A DNA stretch of 64,000 nucleotides, taken from positions 183,337-247,336 of the forward strand of contig JACVCJ010000001.1 of NCBI GenBank assembly GCA_016742095.1, read 5' to 3'. This stretch comes from Bacteroidia bacterium. Its GTDB lineage: Bacteria > Bacteroidota > Bacteroidia > CAIKAF01. Each line of letters starts with the position of its first letter. Positions within the stretch are counted from its first letter, which is position 1. Under the pieces are notes generated by a model. The model was not told the origin of the DNA. It was given only the letters and a program-made list of their open reading frames with translations, and searched no databases. The position numbers and the translations under genes are program-made. Of this stretch, positions 1-9,120 are shown piece after piece.

Positions 1-2479
1 TAAATCCCGGCGGAACAAGGGCTTTCCATATATCGTTGTTCCCGTCGCCATTGGGCGTAATAATATTCGGAAGCTGTATCTGCAGGTAATCTTTCAGTTC
101 CTTGGCCGTAAGCGTCTGGCCCGCCGTATCGGTACACTGCTGGTTATAAGCCACCAGGTTCAGCGTATAATTGCCGGAGTAAGGCACGGTAATTTGCACG
201 GAACTGCCGCTGCCGAGCGCATCGGGCAGGTGGAACCACTGAATGCTGTCGTTGCTGGCAGAGATATCGTTAAAGGTCATCACCAGCCCTTCGCAGGCAG
301 GGAATACGTCGGCTTCTTCAAAAGCGGCTTCCGGGTTGGGAATACTTTCAATGTTCAGCAGCAGGGTATCGGTACACAGACCCTCGTAATCCAGTACGAT
401 CTCGTAACTTAGCGTACTGCTTACCAGTATTTCGGCCGTACATCCATTCAGTTCCTGCGGCAGGGGATCCCAGCTGCACTGTACATTCGGTCCGGAAACA
501 GGGGTATATACGAAAAGTGTATGTTCACAAAGGCTGGTGTCGATATCGTCTTTGGGTACGTCGGGCACGCGTATACGCAGACTGTTGGTGTCGGAGCAAC
601 CATGTATATCCGTAAACTCCGTAATGTAATCGAAATTCTGCGGCGGATAAAAAATATGACTGCCCGGTATGTCCGGCATATTGTACAGGTTGGGCTGTAC
701 GCTCAGTTGTAACGAATCCGGATACAGCAGCGTAATACTATCGCCGAAACACACTATATATTCAGCGGCCCAGGGATTCAGTGGCAGGGGCAGCACCTCC
801 ACATAAATACTGTCGGTGCGTGTACAGGTAAGCGGATCGGAAACAGTGAGCGTGTAATAGCCCGACTGTTGTGCCAGGGCATACACGGTAGGGCCATTCA
901 GCGGCGGAATAAGTCCCGGACCGCTCCAGGTATAACTGCTGAAGCCCGTATTGCTGCAGCTCAGCAGGATGGTGTCTCTGAAACAGGCGCTGTCGGCCGC
1001 GCTCAGGCTGAATTGAGGCTCGGGCAGTATCACCAGGTCATGCTGGGCGGTATCGCTGTTGCATACGCCCTGCCAGATAAGTTGTACAGAACCGTTGCCT
1101 GTATTGTTCCACTGAGTGCCTGCATCCGGCAGTGTGGCCGGGGTGGTAAGCGTTCCGTTCTGCACGCTCCAGAGAAAAGTACCCGCCGGCACATTGGAAC
1201 CGAATGTGAGCATTTCGCCGAGACACACCGAATCGGGGCCGCTGATCTCTACTTCAAAGGGCAGACTGTCTACCTGGAACGAAAGTATATCGAAGTCGTT
1301 CTTGGGGAGGCAGCCGTCGTCCACGGCCTGTATGTACAGGTTGTAGGGGAAGGGCGAAGCCTGTCCGCAAACCGGGGCAAAGCATACGTTCAGTATGGTT
1401 TCGGAGGCCGTACTGCTCAGTACGCTGATCTGGGGCGGGTTCGGCAGATCGAGGATCGGTCCGCCGAACGTATAACTGAGGCTGTCTCCGTCGGCATCGC
1501 TCAGCGTTACCTGTACGCATACCTCTTCTTCTTCGTGTACGTTCACCAGGGTGCTGCCGCTTTGCAGCTGTACCTGCGGCGGATCGTTCTGCGGACATTG
1601 CGTAACGGCGATCTGCAGCTCGCGCCGCGTTTTGTTCAGCAGCTGGTTGTTACGAAATTCGTTCACCTCGAGGGCGATCACGAAACTGCCGGGAATACTG
1701 CCTTTAATGCGGGTGAGTCCGTTGGACGCGTTCAGGAATACATATCCGCCCGGTCCGAAGGGCTGCGTGGGCGAAAATCCCGCTGCGTAAGTTACCAGCG
1801 GCGGCTCATAGCCCAGCGGATTGGGCGGCGGCGGCGCCGTATTGGTGGGAATGCCGTAACCGGCGTAGGGATGCACCCAGTTGTAAATAAGCAGGTCGCC
1901 ATCCGGATCGATGGCCGTGTTGGGAAGGGTGAGCGTATCGCCGATGCATACCAGCGGAAGTGCGGCCGGTTCAAACACAGGCGTACTGTTGGGCTGTGCG
2001 GTAGGCGGAATGGTACACACAAAGCTTTCGGACTGCAGGGAAGGGCCGTTCAGGCTGATGACCTGGCTGCTGCGGCAGCAACGTTCGTAAAAGAGTATAT
2101 ACCCCACCGCAGAGGCCGGCAGCAGCAGCGTATCCCGGTAAATGCCCTCGTACATGCAGATGCTGAAGGGTACGATACAGCCGGGAGGCAGCATCGGTTC
2201 TACTTTACGTGTCTGGCTGAGTTGCAGGGTAAGTGTCTGTAACAGCGGTTTGAACTCGCCGCTTACATTTTCGTAGAGTCCGGCGCTCAGCGGACTTTCC
2301 GGGAAAGGGATCTCTGAGCCGGATGTGCAGTCGGTATAGGTTGTGAGTTGTATGGCGTAGCGGAACTGTCCGTTCTGCATGCCCAGGTAGGTATAGCCGA
2401 AATCGCCGCCCAGCAGGTGACTGGCCGAAGCCAGGCCCGAACCCAGGAAAAAGAACAGGAGTAAAAGGCGGTATTTCAT
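1..2479 (-). CDS. Secreted multidomain protein with gliding-type C-terminal domain (partial, 3' end outside window)
   Basis: This reading frame starts at an ATG at 2479 on the minus strand and stays open to the window edge, giving about 826 residues. The N-terminus MKYRLLLLFFFLGSGLASAS is a signal peptide, followed by HLLGGDFGYTYLG, a start typical of large Bacteroidota surface proteins. The body is rich in Ig/PKD-like beta segments with paired cysteines, including an Asp-rich DPDGDLLIYNW stretch. The last visible residues, IITPNGDGNNDIWK, are the opening motif of the gliding motility-associated C-terminal domain (type B T9SS sorting signal), so only roughly 80 residues are missing. It lies one base downstream of the gene at 2481-4106 and is probably cotranscribed with it. 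It is likely exported by T9SS to the cell surface or outside. The exact role, adhesin or matrix protein, cannot be read from the sequence. Confidence 0.85.
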   Translation of the reverse strand, partial: MKYRLLLLFFFLGSGLASASHLLGGDFGYTYLGMQNGQFRYAIQLTTYTDCTSGSEIPFPESPLSAGLYENVSGEFKPLLQTLTLQLSQTRKVEPMLPPGCIVPFSICMYEGIYRDTLLLPASAVGYILFYERCCRSSQVISLNGPSLQSESFVCTIPPTAQPNSTPVFEPAALPLVCIGDTLTLPNTAIDPDGDLLIYNWVHPYAGYGIPTNTAPPPPNPLGYEPPLVTYAAGFSPTQPFGPGGYVFLNASNGLTRIKGSIPGSFVIALEVNEFRNNQLLNKTRRELQIAVTQCPQNDPPQVQLQSGSTLVNVHEEEEVCVQVTLSDADGDSLSYTFGGPILDLPNPPQISVLSSTASETILNVCFAPVCGQASPFPYNLYIQAVDDGCLPKNDFDILSFQVDSLPFEVEISGPDSVCLGEMLTFGSNVPAGTFLWSVQNGTLTTPATLPDAGTQWNNTGNGSVQLIWQGVCNSDTAQHDLVILPEPQFSLSAADSACFRDTILLSCSNTGFSSYTWSGPGLIPPLNGPTVYALAQQSGYYTLTVSDPLTCTRTDSIYVEVLPLPLNPWAAEYIVCFGDSITLLYPDSLQLSVQPNLYNMPDIPGSHIFYPPQNFDYITEFTDIHGCSDTNSLRIRVPDVPKDDIDTSLCEHTLFVYTPVSGPNVQCSWDPLPQELNGCTAEILVSSTLSYEIVLDYEGLCTDTLLLNIESIPNPEAAFEEADVFPACEGLVMTFNDISASNDSIQWFHLPDALGSGSSVQITVPYSGNYTLNLVAYNQQCTDTAGQTLTAKELKDYLQIQLPNIITPNGDGNNDIWKALVPPGF

Positions 2480-2480
2480 A

Positions 2481-4106
2481 TCAGTTCCGGATCAGTTTTT
2501 GAAAATGAATACCGTTCTGGGTATACAGGCGTACCTGGTACATGCCGGGAGAGAGCGCACGTATGTCCAGTTCCGTACCGGGATCTTGCTCCAGGTAGAC
2601 CGTTTGTCCCTGCATGGAAATGATCTCCGCTTTTTGCAGCGGCAGTTCGCTCTTTATAAAAACATAGGCAGAAGAAGGGTTCGGATAAAGCGTTATGGAC
2701 GGCTGTATACCGGTTTCTTCCTGGCCCAGTTCGCAGAGCATAAGCGCCGTAAAGCCAGATAACGTATATACATCGTCGGTTTTCTGGATCAGGGTAAGCG
2801 AAGGCCCGGTAGATTGTATCCCGCCGCCCTGGGGCAGTGCGGTGCCGCTGAATTTACCGATGAGCGGGTAACTGCTGTTGGGCCCGTCGTAGATATAGAG
2901 AAAATCGAAACCCGGTTCAAAATTAAATTCAGTGAACGTAAGCTTTATATTTTCGGCAAAAGAAGGGGAAATGACCAGGGTCCCGTTGGTATTATCGCTG
3001 TAATTATTTTTTTTACCGTTATCCATAATTACGCCGTTGCAGTAATAAGTCTCTACACGGGAGCCTGAAACCGGCATCAGTATGGTGTCACAGACGGGTG
3101 AGAGTGCTACATGAATATACGAATTACGTACCAGTGTATCGGTACCTGCTGAATTTCCGGCGATGAGGCGTACACTGAACACCCCGCTCTGCTGGTACTG
3201 GTGTCCCGGACTTTCGAGCGTAGAGCCGGTACCATCGCCGAAATCCCAGATGTAGTAGGCCGGGTTGTTGAGCGATGTATTGGTAAACGATACAAAACCA
3301 TTGCAGGAAACCTGGTTCTCTTCGGGCGAGAAAAATCCGGCCACGGGTTTATCCGGCGCGGGCACGATGCGCACGCGGTAAAGCTCGGTCTGTCCGAACT
3401 GCGGTGTGGAACAGGGCAGGGGCTGCGAGCCGGAAAAATCGGAACTCACCAGCATCAGCAGCGGCGTATGGTAGACGGAAGCCACCGGTACCGTTACCAG
3501 TGTGGATACACTTACACTGTTATCTGCACTGAAGAACAGCTCGGCCGGGTGTTCGAGCGTACCGTTGTTATTCAGATCGATCCATATACGATGATCCTGC
3601 GGAAGTGCCGTGTTTGAACTGATCTGCAGCGGTACGGAACTGCCTTCGGCCAGGTCGGGAAGGGGCAGGCAGGAAAAATCACGGAAGCCCTCGGCCCCAT
3701 CGGTACTGCTGTGCGTAAAACCGTTCAGTGAAAAGGAGCTTATGCCATACCCGCAGCAATATACGCTGCTGCCCTGTACACAGGAAGGCAAAGGCAGCCC
3801 GGAAGGTGTGTAGTGTATATAGTTTACACGGGAAACAGAATCGTAACTTCCGCCGCTGTATCGATAGAGTGTAATTGTATACACTCCGGCAGCCGGATAG
3901 CTGTATGCAGATTGCAGTCCGGCGGTACGGGCGCCGTTGCCCCAGTTCCAGACAAGGGAGTCGTAACTGCCTGTTCCCGTATACTGTATGTGGACTTTCC
4001 CGTCGCAGGTAAGGCTGTCCGGCGAATAAAAAACACCCTGTGCCCGCATCAGGGAAACCGGCAGGAACAGGCACAGCAAAAGCGTGAGAAGTGGTGTATT
4101 TTTCAT
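2481..4106 (-). CDS. T9SS-secreted protein with PKD, GEVED and CUB-like domains
   Basis: The 541-residue product starts at MKNTPLLTLLLCLFLPVSLM, a clear signal peptide; a longer in-frame extension upstream to 4283 is rejected because it would bury that signal. In order there is a PKD-like domain (about residues 25-90), a GEVED-type domain with the IWIDLNNNGTLEH signature, a second PKD domain (YIWDFGDGTG), and a CUB-like domain (NYSDNTNGTLVISPSF onward). The C-terminus is a type A T9SS sorting domain (ITLYPNPSSAYVFI to FQKLIRN). Such proteins are delivered across the outer membrane by the type IX system and often anchored to the surface. The gene is one base upstream of the next surface protein gene (start 2479). 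Substrate or binding partner is unknown. Confidence 0.9.
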   Translation of the reverse strand: MKNTPLLTLLLCLFLPVSLMRAQGVFYSPDSLTCDGKVHIQYTGTGSYDSLVWNWGNGARTAGLQSAYSYPAAGVYTITLYRYSGGSYDSVSRVNYIHYTPSGLPLPSCVQGSSVYCCGYGISSFSLNGFTHSSTDGAEGFRDFSCLPLPDLAEGSSVPLQISSNTALPQDHRIWIDLNNNGTLEHPAELFFSADNSVSVSTLVTVPVASVYHTPLLMLVSSDFSGSQPLPCSTPQFGQTELYRVRIVPAPDKPVAGFFSPEENQVSCNGFVSFTNTSLNNPAYYIWDFGDGTGSTLESPGHQYQQSGVFSVRLIAGNSAGTDTLVRNSYIHVALSPVCDTILMPVSGSRVETYYCNGVIMDNGKKNNYSDNTNGTLVISPSFAENIKLTFTEFNFEPGFDFLYIYDGPNSSYPLIGKFSGTALPQGGGIQSTGPSLTLIQKTDDVYTLSGFTALMLCELGQEETGIQPSITLYPNPSSAYVFIKSELPLQKAEIISMQGQTVYLEQDPGTELDIRALSPGMYQVRLYTQNGIHFQKLIRN

Positions 4107-4410
4107 CTCGGGAATTGCGTGTAAATATACAATAAGGAACGTCTCCGGCCGGAGTTTTGAGATAGACCTGCTTAAAAAAATATGCCGGGTGATCAATTTT
4201 ATATTGTAAGTATTTGATTTTGTGAATGAAATGACGCTTCGTCTACACAGGTGTACAGGGTTGTATAAAAAAATATTTTCCAATAGAAAAATCTATACTT
4301 TTAATAAAATATTTTACTGTAATTCAGTAGGTTATATGCCACTGTCTATTTTATTTCAGGGGCTGGATAAAAGCTATGTGTTTATATTCTATTTTTGAAA
4401 CTGAATTCTT
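4107..4410. other. Divergent AT-rich intergenic region
   Basis: This 304-base gap separates two divergent genes and is markedly AT-rich. It must hold promoters in both directions. A full -7 match, TATTTTTG, lies 13 bases before the rightward gene. No clear -7 element was found for the leftward gene. No small ORF or RNA was recognised. Confidence 0.6.
4390..4397 (+). promoter_or_regulatory. -7 promoter element TATTTTTG
   Basis: Exact match to the Bacteroidota -7 consensus TAnnTTTG, ending 13 bases before the ATG at 4411. No good -33 TTTG at the usual 19-base spacing was seen. Confidence 0.5.
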
Positions 4411-7323
4411 ATGACACCCTGCATCCGCTTCTGCGCCCTGTTCTTCCTGTTCGCCCTTTTCGGGGCGACGCGTCTGCGCGCGCAGATCATGGTAACTCCC
4501 AAATGCAACGAAAGTAATGTTCAGCAGACCGGCGACCTGTTCCCTGTAGAGATCAATAACTCGGGCGGAGCCGTACAGGTGCGCCTGCTGATGGAAGTTA
4601 CCCAAGACGGAGAAACTGTAGGCAGTGGCCAGAGCAGTGTGGTGCAGCTGCCTTCGGGCGTGTACCGCTTCCAGCGCGATATTTCCGCACAGATGCAGTG
4701 GAATTACGGCAGTACCCCTTCCGCAGCTACCTTACAGAGCAAACAGTATTTCGAAGATGGCACCTACCTGGTGTGCTGGAGCCTGCAAACCGCCGAAGGT
4801 GTGGAGCTGGGCCGGGAATGCCGCAGCATCATCGTAACGGCACAACGGCAGTCCGATCCGAAAAACCCCAAAGACGCCAAAGCGGCGGCCGATAAAAAAC
4901 AGTTCCCCGTTTCTTTTCACGGTAATGCCGAATGGATGGTGGAATACGGTTCCCGTCCGCCCATGTACTCGCAGTACCCCAACTGGATGACCACCCTTTC
5001 CGTTACGCCGCGGCTCAGTATTTACGATGTGCCGCTTACGGGTACCTTGCTTTTTACGAACCTGGGCGGCGGAAAACTCCAGAGTCCGAACGTTTTTTCA
5101 CTCCAGTTCGATGCTGAAGGCTTTAAGCAGGCCCTGATGAACCGCCTCAAAAAAGCGGTGATGGAAAACAAAAAGGTACAGTCGGTGACCGGCGGAAAGC
5201 TACAAACCCTGTCTGAACTGCAAAATCTGAACTCCGTACTGGAAAATCCACAGGTAGTGCAGGAACTGAAAGGCATCAAGGAACTGGACGCCTGCCGCGG
5301 TGTGCTCGACAGCGTGCAGCACCTGAGCAAGCTGGCCGAGGGTTTTGATACACAGAATCTCGATAAAAAAGCCCTGGACCTGCTCAAGACCCAGGGCAGC
5401 AAATACGCCGCCAAACTGGCCGATTCCCTGCAGAAATGTGGTTGCGTAAGCGATTCCCTGGCACAGGTGCAGGAGCCGGACAGCCTGCAGGGCGACAGTC
5501 TGAATAAAGCCAAAGGCGATTCGCTGATGCCGCGCTTCCCGGGTATCGATAAACAGCTCGATGCCGGCAAAGAAAAGCTGAACGCCGGGGTGGACAAAGT
5601 GAAGTCCGCCTTTGAAAAACAGAAAGACAAACTGAAATGCGACTCCCTGCAGAACCTGCTGAATACGGAGATCAAAACGCCCGATTTCAAAAACAGCCTG
5701 CAGAAGACACAGGATTCCCTCCAGGGCAAGATCGGCAACCTGGCCTATCTCGACTATAAAAAATCGGGCTACAACAGCCTGTTACAACAGAAAGATAAAC
5801 TCCTGGGCGATGCTAAAATGAACGGCTGGCTCGATTCGGCCGGCAGGGCGGTGGACCAGGTAAAAGATCTGCAAAACATGGACATGGCCCAGCTGCAGGA
5901 TCCCAATAACCTGCTGCAGAACCTGCAAAGCCTGGGCATTCTTAAAAAATACGAGAAATACCTCACGTACCTCAAATCATTCACCATCGGTACCGGTTTT
6001 CGTCAATATTCCGATTTTTCCCTGAACAACGTGCCCGTGAACGGCATTTCATTCGAAGTGATGCCCAAGAACATTTACGTGAGCGCCACCTACGGTCAGG
6101 TGCAGAAGCCGGTGTACAGCCAGCAGCTGGAAGAAGCTACCTACAAACGCACGCTTTGGGCGGTGAGCGCCGGTTACGGAGCGCAGGAAAAATCACATTT
6201 CCACGTAAACATTATGCAGGGCCGCGACAATCCGAACTCCATCGATCCGCGCGACTCCATTTACCTGTACTACAAAAAGCCGGCCCAGAACAACGTGATC
6301 AGTGCCGATTTCGGACTTAATCTCTGGAAGAACCGCATCATGATCAGCGGCGAACTGGCCGGGTCACAGATCATACGCGACCTTACCTACGAAGCCGATA
6401 CCAATATCATCGCCCTGCAGGGCCAGAAACTCTATCCTTCGGGCGAGTGGTACATGAATATTTTCCGCCAGAAGCCGGTGAACCTGAATACGGCCGTGGA
6501 CTTTGCCTTTCAGCTGAAAACAGAGCTGAACCTCTTCAGGAACAAAGGTCGTCTGCGCCTCGGTACCAGTCGCGTGGGCAAGGATTTCTATTCCTTCGGC
6601 AACCCTTTCCTGATCCGTGATATGTTTGTACTGGAAGGAAATTATTCGCACACCTTCTGGAAAAACCGTATACGCATCGCCGGTGGTGTAAAACGCCTGG
6701 AAGACAATACGGCCAAGGACAAACCGCTTACCACCAACCAGTGGCGCTGGAATGCCGAACTGGACATCCGTATCCCGAAACTGCCCCATATCAAACTGAT
6801 GTACACCCCGGTGATCCAGCAGAACGACTCGGGTATGGTAAACATGAACGTGGCCAACGCCAATGTATCGTACAGCCGAAAAATACGCAAGACACAAAGC
6901 GTAAGTACCATCGGTTACGTGTTCCAGAAAGGGGTTATTACCTACCTGAACGGCAGTTTTTCAGCCCACTACATCATCCTGAACCAGATGCTGAGCTTTA
7001 AGTCCGGCTTTGTGTTCAATGCGAACCTGAACTACATCGCCACGGACAACATCAACGGTTTTGTACAGACGATCACCAGCAATATGTCACTGGGCGGCGT
7101 GATCAAAAAGAAAGTACAGTGGAATGCCGGCGGCAATTTCCTGCTGAATAAAAACGAACAGCGCATCGGCGTAATGGCCCGCACAGGCTTTACGGCCACC
7201 AAATTCATGCGTTGCCAGCTGCAGTTCGATTATTTTATCTACAGGTCCTGGAACAGCACCTACGTCTACTACCCGCGCTACGAACGGGCTGCCCTGCGCA
7301 GTATCTTTACCTTTAACTGGTAG
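4411..7323 (+). CDS. Large outer-membrane beta-barrel protein with periplasmic coiled region
   Basis: The 970-residue product has a signal peptide (MTPCIRFCALFFLFALFGAT, cleavage near RAQ). Residues about 25-150 form a beta-rich domain with conserved-looking cysteines. The middle (about 200-530) is charged, rich in Lys/Asp/Gln/Leu and repeatedly uses DSLQ, consistent with helical coiled segments. The last 430 residues alternate polar and hydrophobic positions with many aromatic turns and end in SIFTFNW, as expected of a transmembrane beta-barrel with a terminal aromatic residue. It is probably inserted in the outer membrane by BAM. No named family was recognised. The gene stands alone, divergent from the T9SS pair to its left and 182 bases before a glycosyltransferase. 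Confidence 0.8.
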   Translation: MTPCIRFCALFFLFALFGATRLRAQIMVTPKCNESNVQQTGDLFPVEINNSGGAVQVRLLMEVTQDGETVGSGQSSVVQLPSGVYRFQRDISAQMQWNYGSTPSAATLQSKQYFEDGTYLVCWSLQTAEGVELGRECRSIIVTAQRQSDPKNPKDAKAAADKKQFPVSFHGNAEWMVEYGSRPPMYSQYPNWMTTLSVTPRLSIYDVPLTGTLLFTNLGGGKLQSPNVFSLQFDAEGFKQALMNRLKKAVMENKKVQSVTGGKLQTLSELQNLNSVLENPQVVQELKGIKELDACRGVLDSVQHLSKLAEGFDTQNLDKKALDLLKTQGSKYAAKLADSLQKCGCVSDSLAQVQEPDSLQGDSLNKAKGDSLMPRFPGIDKQLDAGKEKLNAGVDKVKSAFEKQKDKLKCDSLQNLLNTEIKTPDFKNSLQKTQDSLQGKIGNLAYLDYKKSGYNSLLQQKDKLLGDAKMNGWLDSAGRAVDQVKDLQNMDMAQLQDPNNLLQNLQSLGILKKYEKYLTYLKSFTIGTGFRQYSDFSLNNVPVNGISFEVMPKNIYVSATYGQVQKPVYSQQLEEATYKRTLWAVSAGYGAQEKSHFHVNIMQGRDNPNSIDPRDSIYLYYKKPAQNNVISADFGLNLWKNRIMISGELAGSQIIRDLTYEADTNIIALQGQKLYPSGEWYMNIFRQKPVNLNTAVDFAFQLKTELNLFRNKGRLRLGTSRVGKDFYSFGNPFLIRDMFVLEGNYSHTFWKNRIRIAGGVKRLEDNTAKDKPLTTNQWRWNAELDIRIPKLPHIKLMYTPVIQQNDSGMVNMNVANANVSYSRKIRKTQSVSTIGYVFQKGVITYLNGSFSAHYIILNQMLSFKSGFVFNANLNYIATDNINGFVQTITSNMSLGGVIKKKVQWNAGGNFLLNKNEQRIGVMARTGFTATKFMRCQLQFDYFIYRSWNSTYVYYPRYERAALRSIFTFNW

Positions 7324-7493
7324 GGGAAACCTGAATACAGTATTGCTGTATAACGTAAAATTCTGTAATATCCGTTGTGGCGTTATATGGCCATGTAACC
7401 ACTGGCACAGGCATAGATATGTATTCTTCGGCGCCGGCCCTCTATACTCTTTACACATCACTTTTCCGACCTCCATACTCCGGACTATTTCCT

Positions 7494-7501
7494 TACATTT
7501 G
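7494..7501 (+). promoter_or_regulatory. -7 promoter element TACATTTG
   Basis: Exact TAnnTTTG match with only four bases between it and the ATG at 7506. If used, transcription would begin at or just before the start codon, giving a leaderless mRNA. A -33 element is not evident. Confidence 0.4.
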
Positions 7502-7505
7502 AGCG

Positions 7506-8576
7506 ATGAATACGAGCCGGGAACTGAAACTGTCTGTGATCGTAGCCGTGTACCGCCGCGAGGACGAGCTGCGCGAACTGCTGGAGAGCCTGAGCCTGCA
7601 GACGGACAAAGATTTTGAACTGCTGATCGTGGACGATGGTTCGCCCGAATCGCTGGAACCTGTGGCAATGGCCTTTGCAGACCGCCTGCGGATACGCTAC
7701 TTTTACAAAGCCAATTCCGGGCCGGGCAAAACCCGCAATTATGGCATGGAACGCGCGGAGGGTAACTATTTCATCTTTCTCGACTCGGATACCATCATTC
7801 CCTCTTCGTACATAGCCACCGTACGCCGCGAGCTGAACGAAAACTACGTGGATGCCTACGGCGGACCGGATGCAGCGGAAGAACGATTCTCCGATCTGCA
7901 GAAGGCCATTACCTTTTCCATGACCTCTTTCCTGACCACGGGCGGGATCCGCGGCGGCAAAAGACATATCGGCAAATTTCAGCCCCGCAGCTTCAATATG
8001 GGCATCAGCCGCGAAGCTTTCCTGGCAACGGGTGGCTTCGGGAACCTGCGCATCGGCGAAGACCCCGACCTGAGCCTTACTCTCTGGGAAAAAGGCTTCA
8101 GCACACGCCTGCTGCCGGAGGCCAAAGTGTATCATAAACGGCGTACCAGTCTGCGTAAGTTTGCCAAACAGGTGTACGAGTTCGGTGCGGCACGTCCCAT
8201 ACTGAACCAGCGTCATCCCGGTTCGGCACGGCTTACCTTCTGGTTCCCTTCGGTGTTCATTTGTGGCCTGCTCCTTTCCCTGCTGCTGATCCCTGTAGCT
8301 CTGTGCGGCTATGGACAAAGCTGTGCGCAGGGCTGCCGGATCACACCGCTGTTTCTGCTGATCTTCCCCGGTTTTTATGCCTTATATATCGCCGCGGTGG
8401 TGATCAGCGCCACCCTGCAATTCAAAAGTATTAAAGTGGGCATACTGAGTAAGATCACCACGCTGATCCAATTCAGCTGTTACGGCTACGGTTTCCTGAG
8501 ATCACAATGGAACCTGAATATCCTGAAACGCCGGCCGGAAGACGTATTCCCGGGACATTTCTATAAAGAGAAGTAG
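7506..8576 (+). CDS. Membrane-associated family 2 glycosyltransferase
   Basis: The 356-residue product opens with KLSVIVAVYRREDELRELLE, the classical GT-A nucleotide-binding start. It carries LLIVDDGSP, the DxD-type metal site FLDSDT near residue 98, and a downstream GEDPDLSL acid motif that usually includes the catalytic base. The N-terminal 240 residues are the catalytic domain on the cytoplasmic face. Two hydrophobic stretches near residues 245-310 anchor it to the inner membrane. It would transfer a sugar from a nucleotide-sugar donor to a lipid or saccharide acceptor during polysaccharide or glycolipid assembly. No other glycan genes lie next to it, so the product is unknown. Confidence 0.9.
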   Translation: MNTSRELKLSVIVAVYRREDELRELLESLSLQTDKDFELLIVDDGSPESLEPVAMAFADRLRIRYFYKANSGPGKTRNYGMERAEGNYFIFLDSDTIIPSSYIATVRRELNENYVDAYGGPDAAEERFSDLQKAITFSMTSFLTTGGIRGGKRHIGKFQPRSFNMGISREAFLATGGFGNLRIGEDPDLSLTLWEKGFSTRLLPEAKVYHKRRTSLRKFAKQVYEFGAARPILNQRHPGSARLTFWFPSVFICGLLLSLLLIPVALCGYGQSCAQGCRITPLFLLIFPGFYALYIAAVVISATLQFKSIKVGILSKITTLIQFSCYGYGFLRSQWNLNILKRRPEDVFPGHFYKEK

Positions 8577-8591
8577 AGTGCGGAATACCGA

Positions 8592-8822
8592 TCAGTCCGG
8601 CTCCCGCGAGGCATTCAGTTCGTCCAGGAAGCGTTCTGCCTCGGCCAGGCTGTCCAGGTAAATAATAAAAGCTTCGCTGAGCTGCTGCTGTTCCATATAG
8701 CTGCGTACATCGGGTACGGCTACAATAGAATGAAGTACGGCACCTGAGTTTCCCGTTCCGGTCTTACCGGGTATGGAAATAATTCCCGGACTGTGTGTGG
8801 CTTCTGCAAGGGATGTTCTCAT
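8592..8822 (-). CDS. Small hypothetical protein (76 aa)
   Basis: This ORF starts at an ATG and ends in a Leu/Ala/Glu-rich helix (SLAEAERFLDELNASREPD) after a middle stretch predicted as beta strand. It has no signal peptide and no motif I can name. It lies tail to tail with the glycosyltransferase, 15 bases from its stop. The amphipathic C-terminus favours a real protein, but the ORF is short and has no recognised homologue, so the call is tentative. Confidence 0.4.
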   Translation of the reverse strand: MRTSLAEATHSPGIISIPGKTGTGNSGAVLHSIVAVPDVRSYMEQQQLSEAFIIYLDSLAEAERFLDELNASREPD

Positions 8823-9069
8823 AACAAGGGTGTAAAACCGGTTTCGGTTGCCGGTCTGTCTGTTTGCGACCGGAAAGTTACAAAAACACTTTTACCGTTC
8901 TTCCTCCGGCTGAAAAGATAATGCCAGGGCTTACCGTTCAGGAGAAAAGAGTGTACGATATGATCTCGTCGCTCAACTGCAACAGGGGAGCCTGGAAAAC
9001 GAACAACTGTGGTATCTGTATACGTACTTCAGGGCCGGGAAGATGGTAGTCCCCTCACAAAATAAAGAA

Positions 9070-9095
9070 GCGGGCCTCTCCAAAGAAAGACCCGC
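9070..9095 (-). terminator. Rho-independent terminator of the heavy-metal operon
   Basis: On the minus strand an eight-pair stem with GCGGG/CCCGC at its base is followed by TTCTTTATTTT. It sits 26 bases beyond the P-type ATPase stop codon. Confidence 0.7.
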
Positions 9096-9120
9096 CTGCA
9101 AACGTTGAGAAAAAAAACGT

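Noticed and set aside
8864..9060. Possible small gene on the plus strand after 8864; one frame reads RYDLVAQLQQGSLENEQLWY
   Set aside because: The protein-like frame follows an in-frame stop at 8911 and has no start codon, and the 61-codon ATG frame loses character midway. A decayed small gene is possible but not supportable.
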